64,000 nt of DNA from assembly GCF_026262505.1 (NCBI RefSeq), contig NC_067205.1, positions 1,984,001 through 2,048,000 on the forward strand. Reading direction: 5' to 3'. This document shows, piece by piece, positions 18,741-27,699 of this stretch (the stretch's first letter is position 1; the number at the start of each line of letters is the position of its first letter). A program made the position numbers and the translations under genes. The notes beneath the pieces are model-generated. The model saw nothing but the letters and a program-made list of their open reading frames with translations, did not search any database and was not told the origin of the DNA. Source of the stretch: Trichomonas vaginalis G3. Taxonomy: Eukaryota > Parabasalia > Trichomonadida > Trichomonadidae.

Positions 18741-19211
18741 TCAGTAAGGAAACGCAGGAGTTTTACGATTTATTTGAGGAGTAGGTTCTGGTTTAAATGT
18801 TGGAGTCGGTTTAGGAGTTGACTTTTGAACAGGAGTTTGTACTTCCATAGGTTCAGGAGTCATTGAAGGTGTTGTTTGTGAAGGCGTTGGTTTTGACGTT
18901 GGTTTTGGCGAAGGTGTTGGAGTTTGTTTAACTTCAGCTACTTCAGTATTATTTACAACATTTGCTTTATTTCTTTTCAACATCATTACTGCTACTGCTG
19001 TAGCTAGCAAACCTAGTGGGAGACCATATCTTATATAAGGACTTGACCAAATGCTATTTTCGACAGGAGCTGGTGGAACACCTAACCTTGGTGAGACTGC
19101 TCTTTGCCATTGTGCAGCTCGTAAGAAATATTCAATAGGTGCTCCATAATCGTTTGGTAAAGTTTGTTTCATAGATGGTGAAGGTTCACGAGAGCTTGAT
19201 GAAGAACTCAT
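18741..19211 (-). CDS. 156-aa membrane-anchored Pro/Thr-rich protein
   Basis: ATG at 19211, preceded by TTTATTTTTAAAGC. The Ser-rich start (SSSSSSREPSPSMKQTLP) leads to a hydrophobic segment YGLPLGLLATAVAVMMLKR near residues 60-80, with a basic stop-transfer end, then a low-complexity Pro/Thr/Lys tail of about 70 residues (TPTPSPKPTSKPTPSQTTP). Next to the major capsid gene and co-oriented with it, 30 bp away. Probably a small virion membrane or spike-stem protein; a family is not recognised. Confidence 0.65.
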   Translation of the reverse strand: MSSSSSSREPSPSMKQTLPNDYGAPIEYFLRAAQWQRAVSPRLGVPPAPVENSIWSSPYIRYGLPLGLLATAVAVMMLKRNKANVVNNTEVAEVKQTPTPSPKPTSKPTPSQTTPSMTPEPMEVQTPVQKSTPKPTPTFKPEPTPQINRKTPAFPY

Positions 19212-19241
19212 TTATAAGCTTTAAAAATAAACGTTCATCCT

Positions 19242-20816
19242 TTATTCCTCACTGTCGTCAGTTGCTAAGTTATAGTCATCTAATCTTATTATTGGGATTC
19301 CATTAGCACGCACCTGAATGGCAAAGCAACAATCCCTCATAAATCCAATAAGTGGCTTTGGTACGTTTTCAGTTGCTAGTTCAATAGGTCCTTTAACAGA
19401 CAATTTGTATGTTATTGGAGCAGTAGATGTTTGACCTTGTTGGAAGCAAAAGTCCACTTCTGTTGGAAAACCACATAAGAAATGTGTGTTGTCATAGCTA
19501 TCCCATTTATGTTCCACACTACCATCATCCACCAATGACCTCATAACATCTTCATTAAATCCAATCATATCATTGTTTGTATTGCAAGCGTTCGCAACCA
19601 TTTCATAAAATACAGGTCCATATGATTTTTCAGGTTCTGCAGGCATATTTCCATAAGCTCCCATGGAAAGCTGAAGATATTTAAACTTAGGGTTCTCAAA
19701 ATTAACATAATAGTTGTCTTTCTTTCTAAATAGTGCCCAAATACTTTTAACATTAATAGGCGTATAAGCTGCTGTAAATGTTGCACTTGAACTATCTGTA
19801 TTCTTTGAGAATGAACCATCCATAGGAATCCAATCCATAACTTTAACAGGAAAACATAAAGCCTCGTTTGTATAATGTTCTACAAGTTCTGTATAAATGT
19901 TAGGGTCTAAAGAGAATGACTTTGGATGAATGAAACATTCATTAAAATCCATCTTTGTTCGAAATAGTTGCTGGGTTACAGTTGTAATAGTAACTGTTCC
20001 ACTAGCTTCTACTGCCTTCGTTATCATAGTGAATGGTTCATTCCATGGAACAAATTTATTTGTCGGTGGATTTGAATCTGAAGCAAATGCAACTTTAAGA
20101 GTTGGATTGAAAGCAATGATATCATTTACAGATATAGATGTGCATTGTAAGGCGTCGCTACTGAACTTTACTTTAAGCTGAATGTTACCAGCAAATGCAG
20201 GAATAAATCTTATAGCTTCTAATGGAAGGAATCTTCTAACAGGAATTCTTAAACGAAGCTTAAAATCAAATGATTTTCCTGCTGTAATTGGACCACTAAC
20301 AATTTGTCCTGTTCTGCATGTTCCCGAATGACTCCATACATCTTCATGTCGAGTCTTTGAGAAAACATCTACTTTCTTTATTTGTTCGGTAGTTTGTGAG
20401 TTTGAAGTTATATATGCTTCTTCTCTTGCGTTGTCTTGAGAATATACGATACGACCATTTGCAAGGATTTGATATCCAGCAACTGCATAGAAAGCGTCAT
20501 CAAAACCAATCCAAAATCCTGGTGGGTTTGTTTTATTGGAACCTGAACCAATTTCTTTATCTACAATAAATTGACCTTCCATTTTATACGTAATGAATGT
20601 ATTGTAAAGGTCCAACATATTTTCACCAGGAGGTGAGAGATTGAATGTTACCCATGTGTTATCTTTAGCAGTTCCAGGTTGTGATGGAATCTTTGCGTCA
20701 GAATATTTTCTATTAGTGTCACCAATTTGAACTGCATTGTCTATGATATCGAAATATGAGCGAATCTGATGAATATGCTCTGCTGGAGTAAATTCGTTTA
20801 GCTGTTCGTTCTGCAT
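19242..20816 (-). CDS. Major capsid protein (double jelly-roll, Polinton type)
   Basis: The 524-aa frame starts at ATG 20816 and is open throughout. Length and features fit Polinton double-jelly-roll capsid proteins: an N-terminal strand region (NTWVTFNLSPPGENMLDLYN), the receptor-like loop FDDAFYAVAGYQILANGR, and the typical end of the first jelly roll, FKLRLRIPVRRFLPLEAIRF then IPAFAGNIQLKVKFSSDAL near residues 190-225. The second domain spans roughly residues 290-510 and ends in a strand-rich PIELATENVP region with an acidic tail. The protein would form the trimeric hexons. Co-oriented with the membrane protein downstream. Assigned from pattern and context; a structure search would settle it. 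Confidence 0.75.
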   Translation of the reverse strand: MQNEQLNEFTPAEHIHQIRSYFDIIDNAVQIGDTNRKYSDAKIPSQPGTAKDNTWVTFNLSPPGENMLDLYNTFITYKMEGQFIVDKEIGSGSNKTNPPGFWIGFDDAFYAVAGYQILANGRIVYSQDNAREEAYITSNSQTTEQIKKVDVFSKTRHEDVWSHSGTCRTGQIVSGPITAGKSFDFKLRLRIPVRRFLPLEAIRFIPAFAGNIQLKVKFSSDALQCTSISVNDIIAFNPTLKVAFASDSNPPTNKFVPWNEPFTMITKAVEASGTVTITTVTQQLFRTKMDFNECFIHPKSFSLDPNIYTELVEHYTNEALCFPVKVMDWIPMDGSFSKNTDSSSATFTAAYTPINVKSIWALFRKKDNYYVNFENPKFKYLQLSMGAYGNMPAEPEKSYGPVFYEMVANACNTNNDMIGFNEDVMRSLVDDGSVEHKWDSYDNTHFLCGFPTEVDFCFQQGQTSTAPITYKLSVKGPIELATENVPKPLIGFMRDCCFAIQVRANGIPIIRLDDYNLATDDSEE

Positions 20817-20843
20817 GTATTTACTTCAGATAAAAATATCTAT

Positions 20844-21278
20844 TTACTTCATTATTCTCACTCTTCTTCTTGGCATTCGTGGTGGAAGTTGTTTCTTGAC
20901 ATTTTCAATGAACTGTACATTCTCTTTTGTCTCAACTTCTTTCACTGGCGGGTCAGGATTCTTTGACTCGGTTTGTTTTTCAATGAAATTCACGAACTTT
21001 GCAATAAGCTCTTGGTTCGTTATTGAAAGAACATCTGGCTTCTTTTCTTCTTGTTCTATTGACTTTTCAGTTTGAACAGAAGGTTTTATATGGGCTTCGT
21101 GGGCTTCGCCCTTGCCATGCACCTTAATGTTGTCGCTCTCTGTATTCGCTAATGGAACCTTTCTTTTTCTTACGTATATTTTACCATCTTTACTCTGACT
21201 TACGTAATAGAAAGGATGTTGTATTCCTCTGGCGTCATTTAATATAATAGACTCTCGTTCTGATTTTGACAAGCTCAT
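20844..21278 (-). CDS. 144-aa protein with GFY-KDG-RKRK-type N-terminal module
   Basis: ATG at 21278, stop 27 bp before the capsid gene start. The N-terminal region HPFYYVSQSKDGKIYVRKRK resembles the N-terminal module of the 78-aa proteins. A charged linker (with an HGKGEAHEAH stretch produced by a GC-rich mini-palindrome at about 21095-21115) and a basic Pro/Arg end (KKQLPPRMPRRRVRIMK) follow. The basic tail suggests nucleic-acid binding, perhaps a core protein. It is divergent from the 86-aa gene. Function unknown. Confidence 0.6.
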   Translation of the reverse strand: MSLSKSERESIILNDARGIQHPFYYVSQSKDGKIYVRKRKVPLANTESDNIKVHGKGEAHEAHIKPSVQTEKSIEQEEKKPDVLSITNQELIAKFVNFIEKQTESKNPDPPVKEVETKENVQFIENVKKQLPPRMPRRRVRIMK

Positions 21279-21323
21279 TTTACATCGGTTAAAGTTTTAA
21301 TTTTGTTTTTTATCTGCAGTCAA

Positions 21324-21584
21324 ATGACTCAGACAAGTCCTACGGACAAGACCCAAGGGGTCATAGATGTTGAAGCATTGAAGAAAGAAATTCGTGAGCA
21401 AATTTTATCCGAACTGAAGGAACAAAAACAAGAACAAAAGCCAGAGAGACCAAAGAGAAAACTTAGTGAAAAACAACTAGCTGCATTAGCTGCTGGAAGA
21501 CAGAAGAACCCACGTTTGCTGGCGAAAAAAGCTAGAGAAGAAGCCGAAGCAAAAGCTAAAGAAGCTGAAGCAAAGAAAGAGTAA
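21324..21584 (+). CDS. 86-aa charged coiled-coil protein
   Basis: ATG at 21324 (MTQTSPTDKTQGVIDVEALK). Almost the whole protein is Lys/Glu/Ala-rich helix with coiled-coil periodicity, ending AKAKEAEAKKE. It resembles scaffold or histone-like basic proteins but has no diagnostic motif. First gene of a plus-strand run of three, 24 bp before the next. Confidence 0.55.
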   Translation: MTQTSPTDKTQGVIDVEALKKEIREQILSELKEQKQEQKPERPKRKLSEKQLAALAAGRQKNPRLLAKKAREEAEAKAKEAEAKKE

Positions 21585-21608
21585 ATGGTTTATTTTTATT
21601 GGAATTAA

Positions 21609-22271
21609 ATGTATAGACAAATACCTTTATCTGTTGCGTTCAGTAGTGAAAACCCTGACGTCAAAATAAAGGGGAACAGAGTAACGTTTAAGTTTCCAAC
21701 AGACTGGATTGTGAACATAAATGAAGAGAAGTACATTGGCATAACATCTATGTATATAACACGTGCTTTCAGAAAGGTTGACTTTATACTTCAAGTCGAG
21801 ATAGAAAATGACGAACAGTCTTTAAACGCCCAAAACATTCACATATACAAATACTTTAAAGACGATACAACACTGTTGCAATGTATGATTTCATTTAATG
21901 AGATGTTCGAGAAAAAGTTCAACATTGAAGTACAAACTTTACAGCCTTTACGTGAGTTTCTTGCACAACTGAAAGAAGAAGGTAGTCAGCCACAACTTAT
22001 AGACTTTCATTATGAATTTAATGAAAATGAAGATGGAACTCATGACTGTCAATTCATTGTATTCTCACCATTCAATGAAGTAGCTAAAAAGAAAGAAAAT
22101 CCATTACGTATAAGATTTCAAATCTCTGAACCAAATGATGATTTCAAGAATGTTTTCAATTATGATGCAATGCTTCCGAGGAAAAATGAATTTTCAAAGA
22201 TTGTAACACCTAGCATTTGGGATAGAAAGCAAGCTATATTATATTCAAACTTAAGTAAGGAGTTGAAATGA
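21609..22271 (+). CDS. 220-aa candidate minor capsid (penton-like) protein
   Basis: ATG at 21609 follows GGTTTATTTTTATTGGAATT, the T-rich leader typical of these elements. The N-terminal half is strand-rich (VTFKFPTDWIVNINEEKYIG) and has the same P-x-x-W...K-x-I-G-I/F layout as the 282-aa protein of elements A and B and the locus at 37381-38263. This suggests one family of paralogous virion proteins. In Polintons, penton proteins are single jelly rolls near this length and lie close to the capsid gene. Its stop overlaps the next start (ATGA). Confidence 0.5.
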   Translation: MYRQIPLSVAFSSENPDVKIKGNRVTFKFPTDWIVNINEEKYIGITSMYITRAFRKVDFILQVEIENDEQSLNAQNIHIYKYFKDDTTLLQCMISFNEMFEKKFNIEVQTLQPLREFLAQLKEEGSQPQLIDFHYEFNENEDGTHDCQFIVFSPFNEVAKKKENPLRIRFQISEPNDDFKNVFNYDAMLPRKNEFSKIVTPSIWDRKQAILYSNLSKELK

Positions 22272-22465
22272 GTTCATTGGTCAATACAAGAACTTCACCA
22301 CTTCCTAACCCTAAATACTATAAATTAACTGGCTTCAATCGTGAGTTTTGGATAGACATGTTCTCCACTCATGACCATAACTGCCCAGTGTTCTTACCTC
22401 CAGACCATAAGGACTGTCTCTACATTGAAGCACAACTCTTAAACTCTACAATAGCTGTATTGTAA
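22268..22465 (+). CDS. 65-aa hypothetical protein, translationally coupled
   Basis: The start ATG overlaps the stop of the previous gene by four bases, which supports both boundaries. The product has a His/Cys/Pro-rich middle (FSTHDHNCPVFLPPDHKDC) that could bind a metal, and ends IEAQLLNSTIAVL. The end resembles a motif in the virion-type protein at 34439 (IESKIANVTGISG), so it may be a remnant or satellite of that family. Not recognised. Confidence 0.45.
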   Translation: MSSLVNTRTSPLPNPKYYKLTGFNREFWIDMFSTHDHNCPVFLPPDHKDCLYIEAQLLNSTIAVL

Positions 22466-22634
22466 AATCTACGCTAGTTTTATTTTTATCACGAATGACC
22501 TCATTGCTGACAAAAATAAGCCGCTAGCGGCAAGGGCAAAGCCCATGACCTCAGAACTTCAACTCAAAGAGTCCGGAGACAAAGTCTCATGGTTTTTAGG
22601 TTATTCAATAATTAATTATTTTTGAATAACAGAA
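22466..22634. other. Spacer with GC-rich mini-palindromes
   Basis: GCCGCTAGCGGC, then GGGCAAAGCCC, at about 22521-22545 interrupt AT-rich DNA. No gene. Confidence 0.5.
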
Positions 22635-23400
22635 GGTGCTACCATGCTACCATGTGCTACCAGGTAATTCAACTTCTATGAAAATTACTGACAACACGAC
22701 ATTTTGACAACAACACAGGAGGAAGGTAGTTATGAATTATTTTTGAATAACAGAAGGTGCTACCATGCTACCATGTGCTACCAGGTCATTTAACTTCTAT
22801 GAAAAAATGTGACAACATGACATTTTGACAACAACACAGGAAATAAACTTCTTCGTATATGTTTTGTCATGATTTCTTCATCGTACATGTTTTGTCATGA
22901 TTTCATCGAAACTAAACGTATATGTTTTGTGAAGAATATAACAACCGCCTGAATTCAGACGGTTGCTTTTTATACAAAATTCACGCAGGAAAATTCTTGA
23001 GTTTTGGTTGAAAGAATACGGTCGAGCCAAAAGTGGCTCAACCTCAAAACAAACATTTTGTGAGCTTACTAAGGCATTTATGAATGAATTCAAAGGTATT
23101 TGCATACATCCTGACCTCGTTCATTTTGTTGTTGAATTCAGCAAAAATAATGTTTACGTTAATGTTTTCACTGCTACCATGCTACCATGTGCTACCAGGT
23201 CATTTAACTTCTATGAAAATTACTGACAACATGACATTTTGACAACAACACAGGAGGAAGGTAGTTATGAATTATTTTTAAAGAACCGAAGGTGCTACCA
23301 TGCTACCATGTGCTACCAGGTCATTTAACTTCTATGAAAAAATGTGACAACATGACATTTTGACAACAACACAGGAGGAAGGTAGTTATGAATTGTTTTT
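22635..23400. repeat. Iteron modules (GCTACCATG words), about four copies
   Basis: Modules start at about 22635, 22755, 23172 and 23291. Each has GCTACCATG-type words two or three times, a constant body (AACTTCTATGAAAA, GACAACATGACATTTTGACA) and an end CAGGAGGAAGGTAGTTATGA then ATTATTTTTGAA. A KilA-N remnant lies between copies two and three. They stand immediately before the primase-helicase locus, so an origin or promoter role is likely; this is inference. Confidence 0.8.
22980..23145 (+). pseudogene. KilA-N gene remnant
   Basis: The stretch EFKGICIHPDLVHFVVEFS, with LEFWLKEYGRAKSGSTS before it, matches the middle of the KilA-N protein at 29386-30051 (which has EFKGIYIHPDLVHFVAEW). Only about 55 residues of similarity survive, bounded by repeat modules. 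It is a fossil fragment, probably a by-product of recombination between modules. Confidence 0.7.
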
Positions 23401-23420
23401 ATTTTTTTATTCCTATATAA

Positions 23421-25741
23421 ATGACAGCAACAAACAACAGTAACAACTATATCGTTTCTGATGAAAAAGTTATTGATTCATTAGCTGAGGAATTAGTTGT
23501 GGCAGAAACTAAAACCCTCAACGAAAGAATTGGTGAAAACAAGATTGATTTACATAACTACCTCAAACATGATGGAGGAAGAGGAAGGAAAACTGGTATG
23601 GCTTTATTAGTAAATAAAATTTCAAATTTAACGATTATAGATGTTGATATCAATAAATCGTACAATGATGAACTTAAAGAAACAGTTAGAAAAGACATTT
23701 TATCAAAACTTTCGGATAAAGATGTTATCGTTAAAACCGCTTCAGGAGGTCTTCACATTTAGCAACACTAATTTCTTCTATGCAGTTTCGAACAGAATGA
23801 TTAAATGTTATTCCTGCAATGATTATGATATTGATATCATGACTTCTATGGATGATTCAAAGCGTTCTTTAGTGGTTATGGCTGATTCAAGAGTTCGCAA
23901 GAATGCAACAGAACCAATCAATACATACTCATTCATTCGTGGAAGTTATGATTCAACATTAACTAGAACAGTGAATGATATATTAAATGATTTGAATATT
24001 AAGGTAAGAGTTGAACAGAAGAATGAAGAAATAAAGACTATCATGAATGAAAACAAAGATGTAAACATTGACGATAAACTAGCTCAGAGCATAGTTGATG
24101 GCATCTGTGATTTTGAAGTACATAATGACGGTGGAAACATGAATTTAGAAAAAGAAATAACATTATTCACACTGTTTCAAGCTATTAATTCGTTACCGGA
24201 TCATTTAATTAATGAAGCATACGATAACGTTTATAACTTCTGCAGTTTAACAGAAAATGCAAAAGTAATTTTGAAAAAGCACGTAGTAGATATGCACATT
24301 TAATGACTTCTCCATTTTTTTAGTGAAGATTCTAAAACTATATCAAAAGGAATATTATGATGAATATGTTTTACCTTTATTACGTAAGCCAAAAATAACA
24401 TTTGATATCAAACTTGATGACTCGTTTTTGATAACAGATATTAGACGCAAGGCTGAAAATCATCAGTATAAAAACAGTTCTGAAGTAATTGAGGATTTAT
24501 CACGTGTAATCCGTTTTGTAGATTGTGGAAATAAATATTTCATTCAAAAGGACTATAATATCCACGACAAAATGAATCAAATATCATTTGTTCTTCAGTC
24601 AAACATGAAAGAGTCACTCAAAATGATTAAATTATTTAAAGAAGAAGGTAAAACCATAACAGCATGGGATGTACTACTAAATCAATTGTCTTCATTAACC
24701 GTTAAGGGTGTTTGCTTTAAATCTGATTCCCCCGATGTTTTCTCAACGTTTCAAGGTTATAAATACAACGTTCTCGAAAAACCAGATTACTCAAAAATTG
24801 AGATGTTTATGAATTTCATTAAAGAAGCCATTTGTGATAATAACGATGAAGTGTATAAATACCTTCTCGGCTGGATTGCATCAATGATTCAACATCCCGG
24901 AATCAAGAATGAAACAGCAATTATTTTGAAAGGACTTCAGGGAACAGGTAAAAACAGATTTACAGACATTATTTCTGAACTTCTCGCTGGTTATTCATGT
25001 AAAAACATTACTGAAATAAGTGAGCTAACGGGTAATTTCAATTCAGTAGTTGAAAATAAAATGTTTCTTGTACTTAATGAACTCAAGAATGTGGGTGAAG
25101 ACAGACTCGCAAACTTCAACGCTTTGAAATCAATTATTACGGATAATGAGATAAGAATTAATGAAAAGAATCAACCCAGAAGAACAGCTCAGAACGTTGC
25201 AAACTTCATTTTCGTAACTAACAACGTCTACCCTGTCAAAATTGAAGTTGGAGACAGAAGATACGTAGTTTTAAGAGTTAATGGTAAATTCAAGGGTCAA
25301 TTTGATTACTTCAAGAATTTAATGGATTCATGCACAAAGGAATTTTATGATAATTTACTGACGTATTTTATGCAATATGACCTTTCATCATTTAATGTAC
25401 GAATCATACCGATGACTGAAGCCAAACAAGATTTAATTGAATTATCATCAAATCCTTTAGATGTATGGATAAATACACATTATGATGAATTGTGTGCAGG
25501 TATGACGTGTGAAAATGCTCTATTCTGCAAACCATCAGTCATGAAAGACAAAAACTTTCAAATGAGTATTAAGGATAAATGTGATAGGAAACATAGAAGA
25601 ATAGACGGTAAACAAACATGGTATTATGTTTTGAAAGAAGAAATGAAAGGATTATATAAACAGGTTGAACCAAACGATAATGAGGAATCATTTACTGATG
25701 ATGAAATACCTGTAAATGAGCCGCTAAGCGGCGAGACCTGA
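23421..25741 (+). pseudogene. AEP primase-SF3 helicase (D5 class) locus, broken
   Basis: The N-terminal part reads as an archaeo-eukaryotic primase/PrimPol: a hydrophobic stretch with DVD (LTIIDVDINK), then VIVKTASGGLH, matching the S-x-H motif. The C-terminal part is an SF3 helicase: Walker A GLQGTGKN, a B motif ending LNEL, motif C FIFVTNN, and a D5-type end. It replicates DNA in related viruses and plasmids. The locus is broken, with about two breaks. It is about as similar to the element C protein as a paralogue would be, clear in the helicase and weak before it. Flanked on both sides by iteron modules; its last codons contain a GC-rich mini-palindrome. Confidence 0.8.
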
Positions 25742-26040
25742 AGGTCTAGCTTTATAAAGTATGATTGGAATTTATTTTTGCATTAATCCTGCTGTGTTGT
25801 CAAAATGTCATGTTGTCACACTTTTTCAGAGAAGTTAAATGACCTGGTAGCACATGGTAGCATGGTAGCACCTTCGGTTCTTCAAAAATAATTCATAACT
25901 ACCTTCCTCCTGAACTGTTGTCAAAATGTCATGTTGTCACACTTTTTCAGAGAAGTTAAATGACCTGGTAGCACATGGTAGCATGGTAGCACCTTCGGTT
26001 CTTCAAAAATAATTCATAACTACCTTCCTCCTGTGTTGTT
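25742..26040. repeat. Iteron modules, two inverted copies
   Basis: The TTTATAAAGTATGATTGGAA block at about 25750 is followed by two modules in inverse orientation, with CATGGTAGCACCTTCGGTTC words at about 25856 and 25976. The same TTTATAAAGTATGATTGGAA block and modules adjoin each other in element C. The inner module runs into the 3' end of the next gene. Confidence 0.8.
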
Positions 26041-26628
26041 TCTTCTGACTAAATGCAACATAACCATATCTCTATCTTCTTCTTTCTCCAACTCTTCAGT
26101 ATAAATCATATACTTATAACTCTTTTCCTTTCCTTTTGGTACCGAACGTGGTATTCTTTTCTGTATGCTTTTGTCTTTGGATTCAATGACTTCATCTTTT
26201 GCTTGAAGTTTCTTTTCCATCTCTCCACGTTCTGCTTTATATAGTTCATCTAACATCATGAAAATATAACAAGCATAACGAGGTGAAGTCCACATTGCTA
26301 CAGCATTTACTAAAAGTCTATGAACATAATAACCTTTCAAACCAGGAGCCAAATTCTTGCGATTTTCATACGGAATCTCTTCCCTCGGTTTTCCGAGGGA
26401 AGCAATCATATGAGGAAATTCTTCTAAAAGTTCTTTTGTCTGTTGGTTTTCAAACCAATGATATGCTTGCTTTGTAGAACGAAGAGCATTCATTATACTT
26501 TGCATTTGGTACATATCATCTTTGACTGAACGAATGAGACGTAACTGTTTGTTATACTGTATGTACTCGTATTCTTCATTAATGGCTTCATGGACTATAA
26601 CTGTTGTTGTGTTCTCTAATGTTGTCAT
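26020..26628 (-). CDS. KilA-N domain protein
   Basis: The likely start is ATG at 26628 (MTTLENTTTVIVHEAINEE), about 202 residues. The KilA-N region spans roughly residues 40-125, with AYHWFENQQTKELLEEFP and the diagnostic end KGYYVHRLLVNAVAMWTSPR then YACYIFMMLDEL. A charged coiled-coil linker and a C-terminal segment with MVMLHLVRRN, like the C-terminal part of viral BRO/MSV199 proteins, follow. The last eight residues come from the iteron module. KilA-N proteins bind DNA and are common in large DNA viruses and Mavericks. The leader is shared with two other D genes. Confidence 0.75.
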   Translation of the reverse strand: MTTLENTTTVIVHEAINEEYEYIQYNKQLRLIRSVKDDMYQMQSIMNALRSTKQAYHWFENQQTKELLEEFPHMIASLGKPREEIPYENRKNLAPGLKGYYVHRLLVNAVAMWTSPRYACYIFMMLDELYKAERGEMEKKLQAKDEVIESKDKSIQKRIPRSVPKGKEKSYKYMIYTEELEKEEDRDMVMLHLVRRNNTGGR

Positions 26629-26634
26629 TACCGT

Positions 26635-26690
26635 CTTTACATACAAAATAAAAAAATAAATAAAAATAAAATTAGCGTTATTTTTTCTGA
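26635..26690 (-). promoter_or_regulatory. Shared T/A-rich leader, copy 1
   Basis: Read on the minus strand: AACGCTAATTTTATTTTTAT, then TTATTTTTTTATTTTGTATG, then TAAAG, ending just before the KilA-N start. Almost the same sequence precedes the genes starting at 28665 and 30051. A promoter role is inferred from position and conservation. Confidence 0.55.
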
Positions 26691-26735
26691 GATAAACACT
26701 ATTTCTTCACAACATTAAATTTTATCCTGTATGAA

Positions 26736-27110
26736 ATGACTTTAAAAAGATTATTGACTGACTTCGAATACTATCTCATTGACGCACTGACAGACCCTCA
26801 AAACTGTGTTGAAAGTTCTTTAAGCTTTAAGATTGAAGGTACGACGCATTTTGTCTTCACTTACGTATTGAAAGAATATGACCGTTATCATAACGAAGTG
26901 AATCAAACACTAATAAAATTTGTAGATAAAAAATTGGTTAACAATGAATATTTTAAACGTGAAGACCCAAACACTGCTGGAGATGATGAAGAATACAGAC
27001 AAGTTATTGAAAAAAATAACGCAAGATTAGATGCAATAGAAAAGAAGTTTAATGAATGTCTTACAAACACGTATGAATATCTTATGCGGTGGGAAGCCAG
27101 ATGGAAATAA
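26736..27110 (+). CDS. 124-aa hypothetical protein
   Basis: ATG at 26736 follows TTTTATCCTGTATGAA. The protein is mostly alpha-helical by composition, rich in Tyr, Asn and acidic residues, with a C-terminal MRWEARWK. No domain recognised. It is the only plus-strand gene between the divergent KilA-N gene and the tRNA-like sequence. It appears whole. Confidence 0.55.
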   Translation: MTLKRLLTDFEYYLIDALTDPQNCVESSLSFKIEGTTHFVFTYVLKEYDRYHNEVNQTLIKFVDKKLVNNEYFKREDPNTAGDDEEYRQVIEKNNARLDAIEKKFNECLTNTYEYLMRWEARWK

Positions 27111-27151
27111 ATTTACGTCAAATATGCAATTTATAAAATCTTATGTCGACA

Positions 27152-27224
27152 GGCTACGTAGCACAGTGGTCTAAGGTGGTGTTATGGAGGGGTCAGGTCT
27201 GTGGTTCGAACCGCGACGGCGCCG
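27152..27224 (+). tRNA. tRNA-like sequence (degenerate; A and B boxes present)
   Basis: TAGCACAGTGG at 27159-27169 matches the pol III A-box consensus, and GGTTCGAACC at 27203-27212 the B box, 33 bp apart. With the acceptor starting GGCTACG at 27152, the 3' strand CGGCGCC pairs at five of seven positions, and GCAC/GTGG forms most of a D stem. The anticodon stem and T stem are poor, so a functional tRNA is unlikely; no anticodon can be assigned. A TATTTTCTTATTTTC tail follows. It may be a tRNA fossil or a pol III-transcribed tRNA-like RNA. Confidence 0.35.
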
Positions 27225-27289
27225 TATTTTCTTATTTTCTTTATTTGTCTTGTTTGTCGTGAATAAAAAGTGTCATAAAAGTGCTCTAT

Positions 27290-27352
27290 CTTCCACGGGA
27301 ATAAATAAAAAATTTACTTTATTTCTTCTTTATTTCTTTGTTCCCGTGGAAG
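27290..27352. repeat. Inverted repeat CTTCCACGGGAA
   Basis: CTTCCACGGGAATAAATAAA is mirrored by TTTATTTCTTTG plus TTCCCGTGGAAG, with a short A/T loop, 65 bp after the tRNA-like sequence. It may end its transcript. No gene between 27225 and 27700. Confidence 0.55.
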
Positions 27353-27459
27353 AAGGGTTTTGCTGTTTTTTCTCAGCCAAAATCAATGATTTTTTCATTT
27401 TTGGAATCCTTAGCAAATGAGGAATCTTTTCTCTCGTGGAAGCTTTGACCTAAAATATA

Positions 27460-27699
27460 ATTTAGGTGAAGAGGTGAGATTTCACCTGTTTTTTCACCTG
27501 TTTTCTCACCCTAGTTATTTTATAAACGTTTCACATGGTAAACGTTATTTTTTTAAATTTTGTGAAAACTCAACGGTTTGACACAAGCCCTAAAAATTAT
27601 TTTACTCAGAATTTTGTTGCTAAATTCAGTAAAAATAATGTTTAGGTGAAGAGGTGAGATGTCACCTGTTTTTTCACCTGTTTTCTCACCCTAGTTATT
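27460..27699. repeat. Two GATT/GATG-centred word cassettes (GGTGA type)
   Basis: TTTAGGTGAAGAGGTGAGAT is followed by two CACCTGTTTT-type words and TCACCCTAGTTATTTTATAA, at about 27460-27520 and 27640-27700. The pair flanks a short AT-rich stretch and precedes the stop of the 321-aa gene. In these copies the centre is GAGATTTCACC or GAGATGTCACC. Confidence 0.75.
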
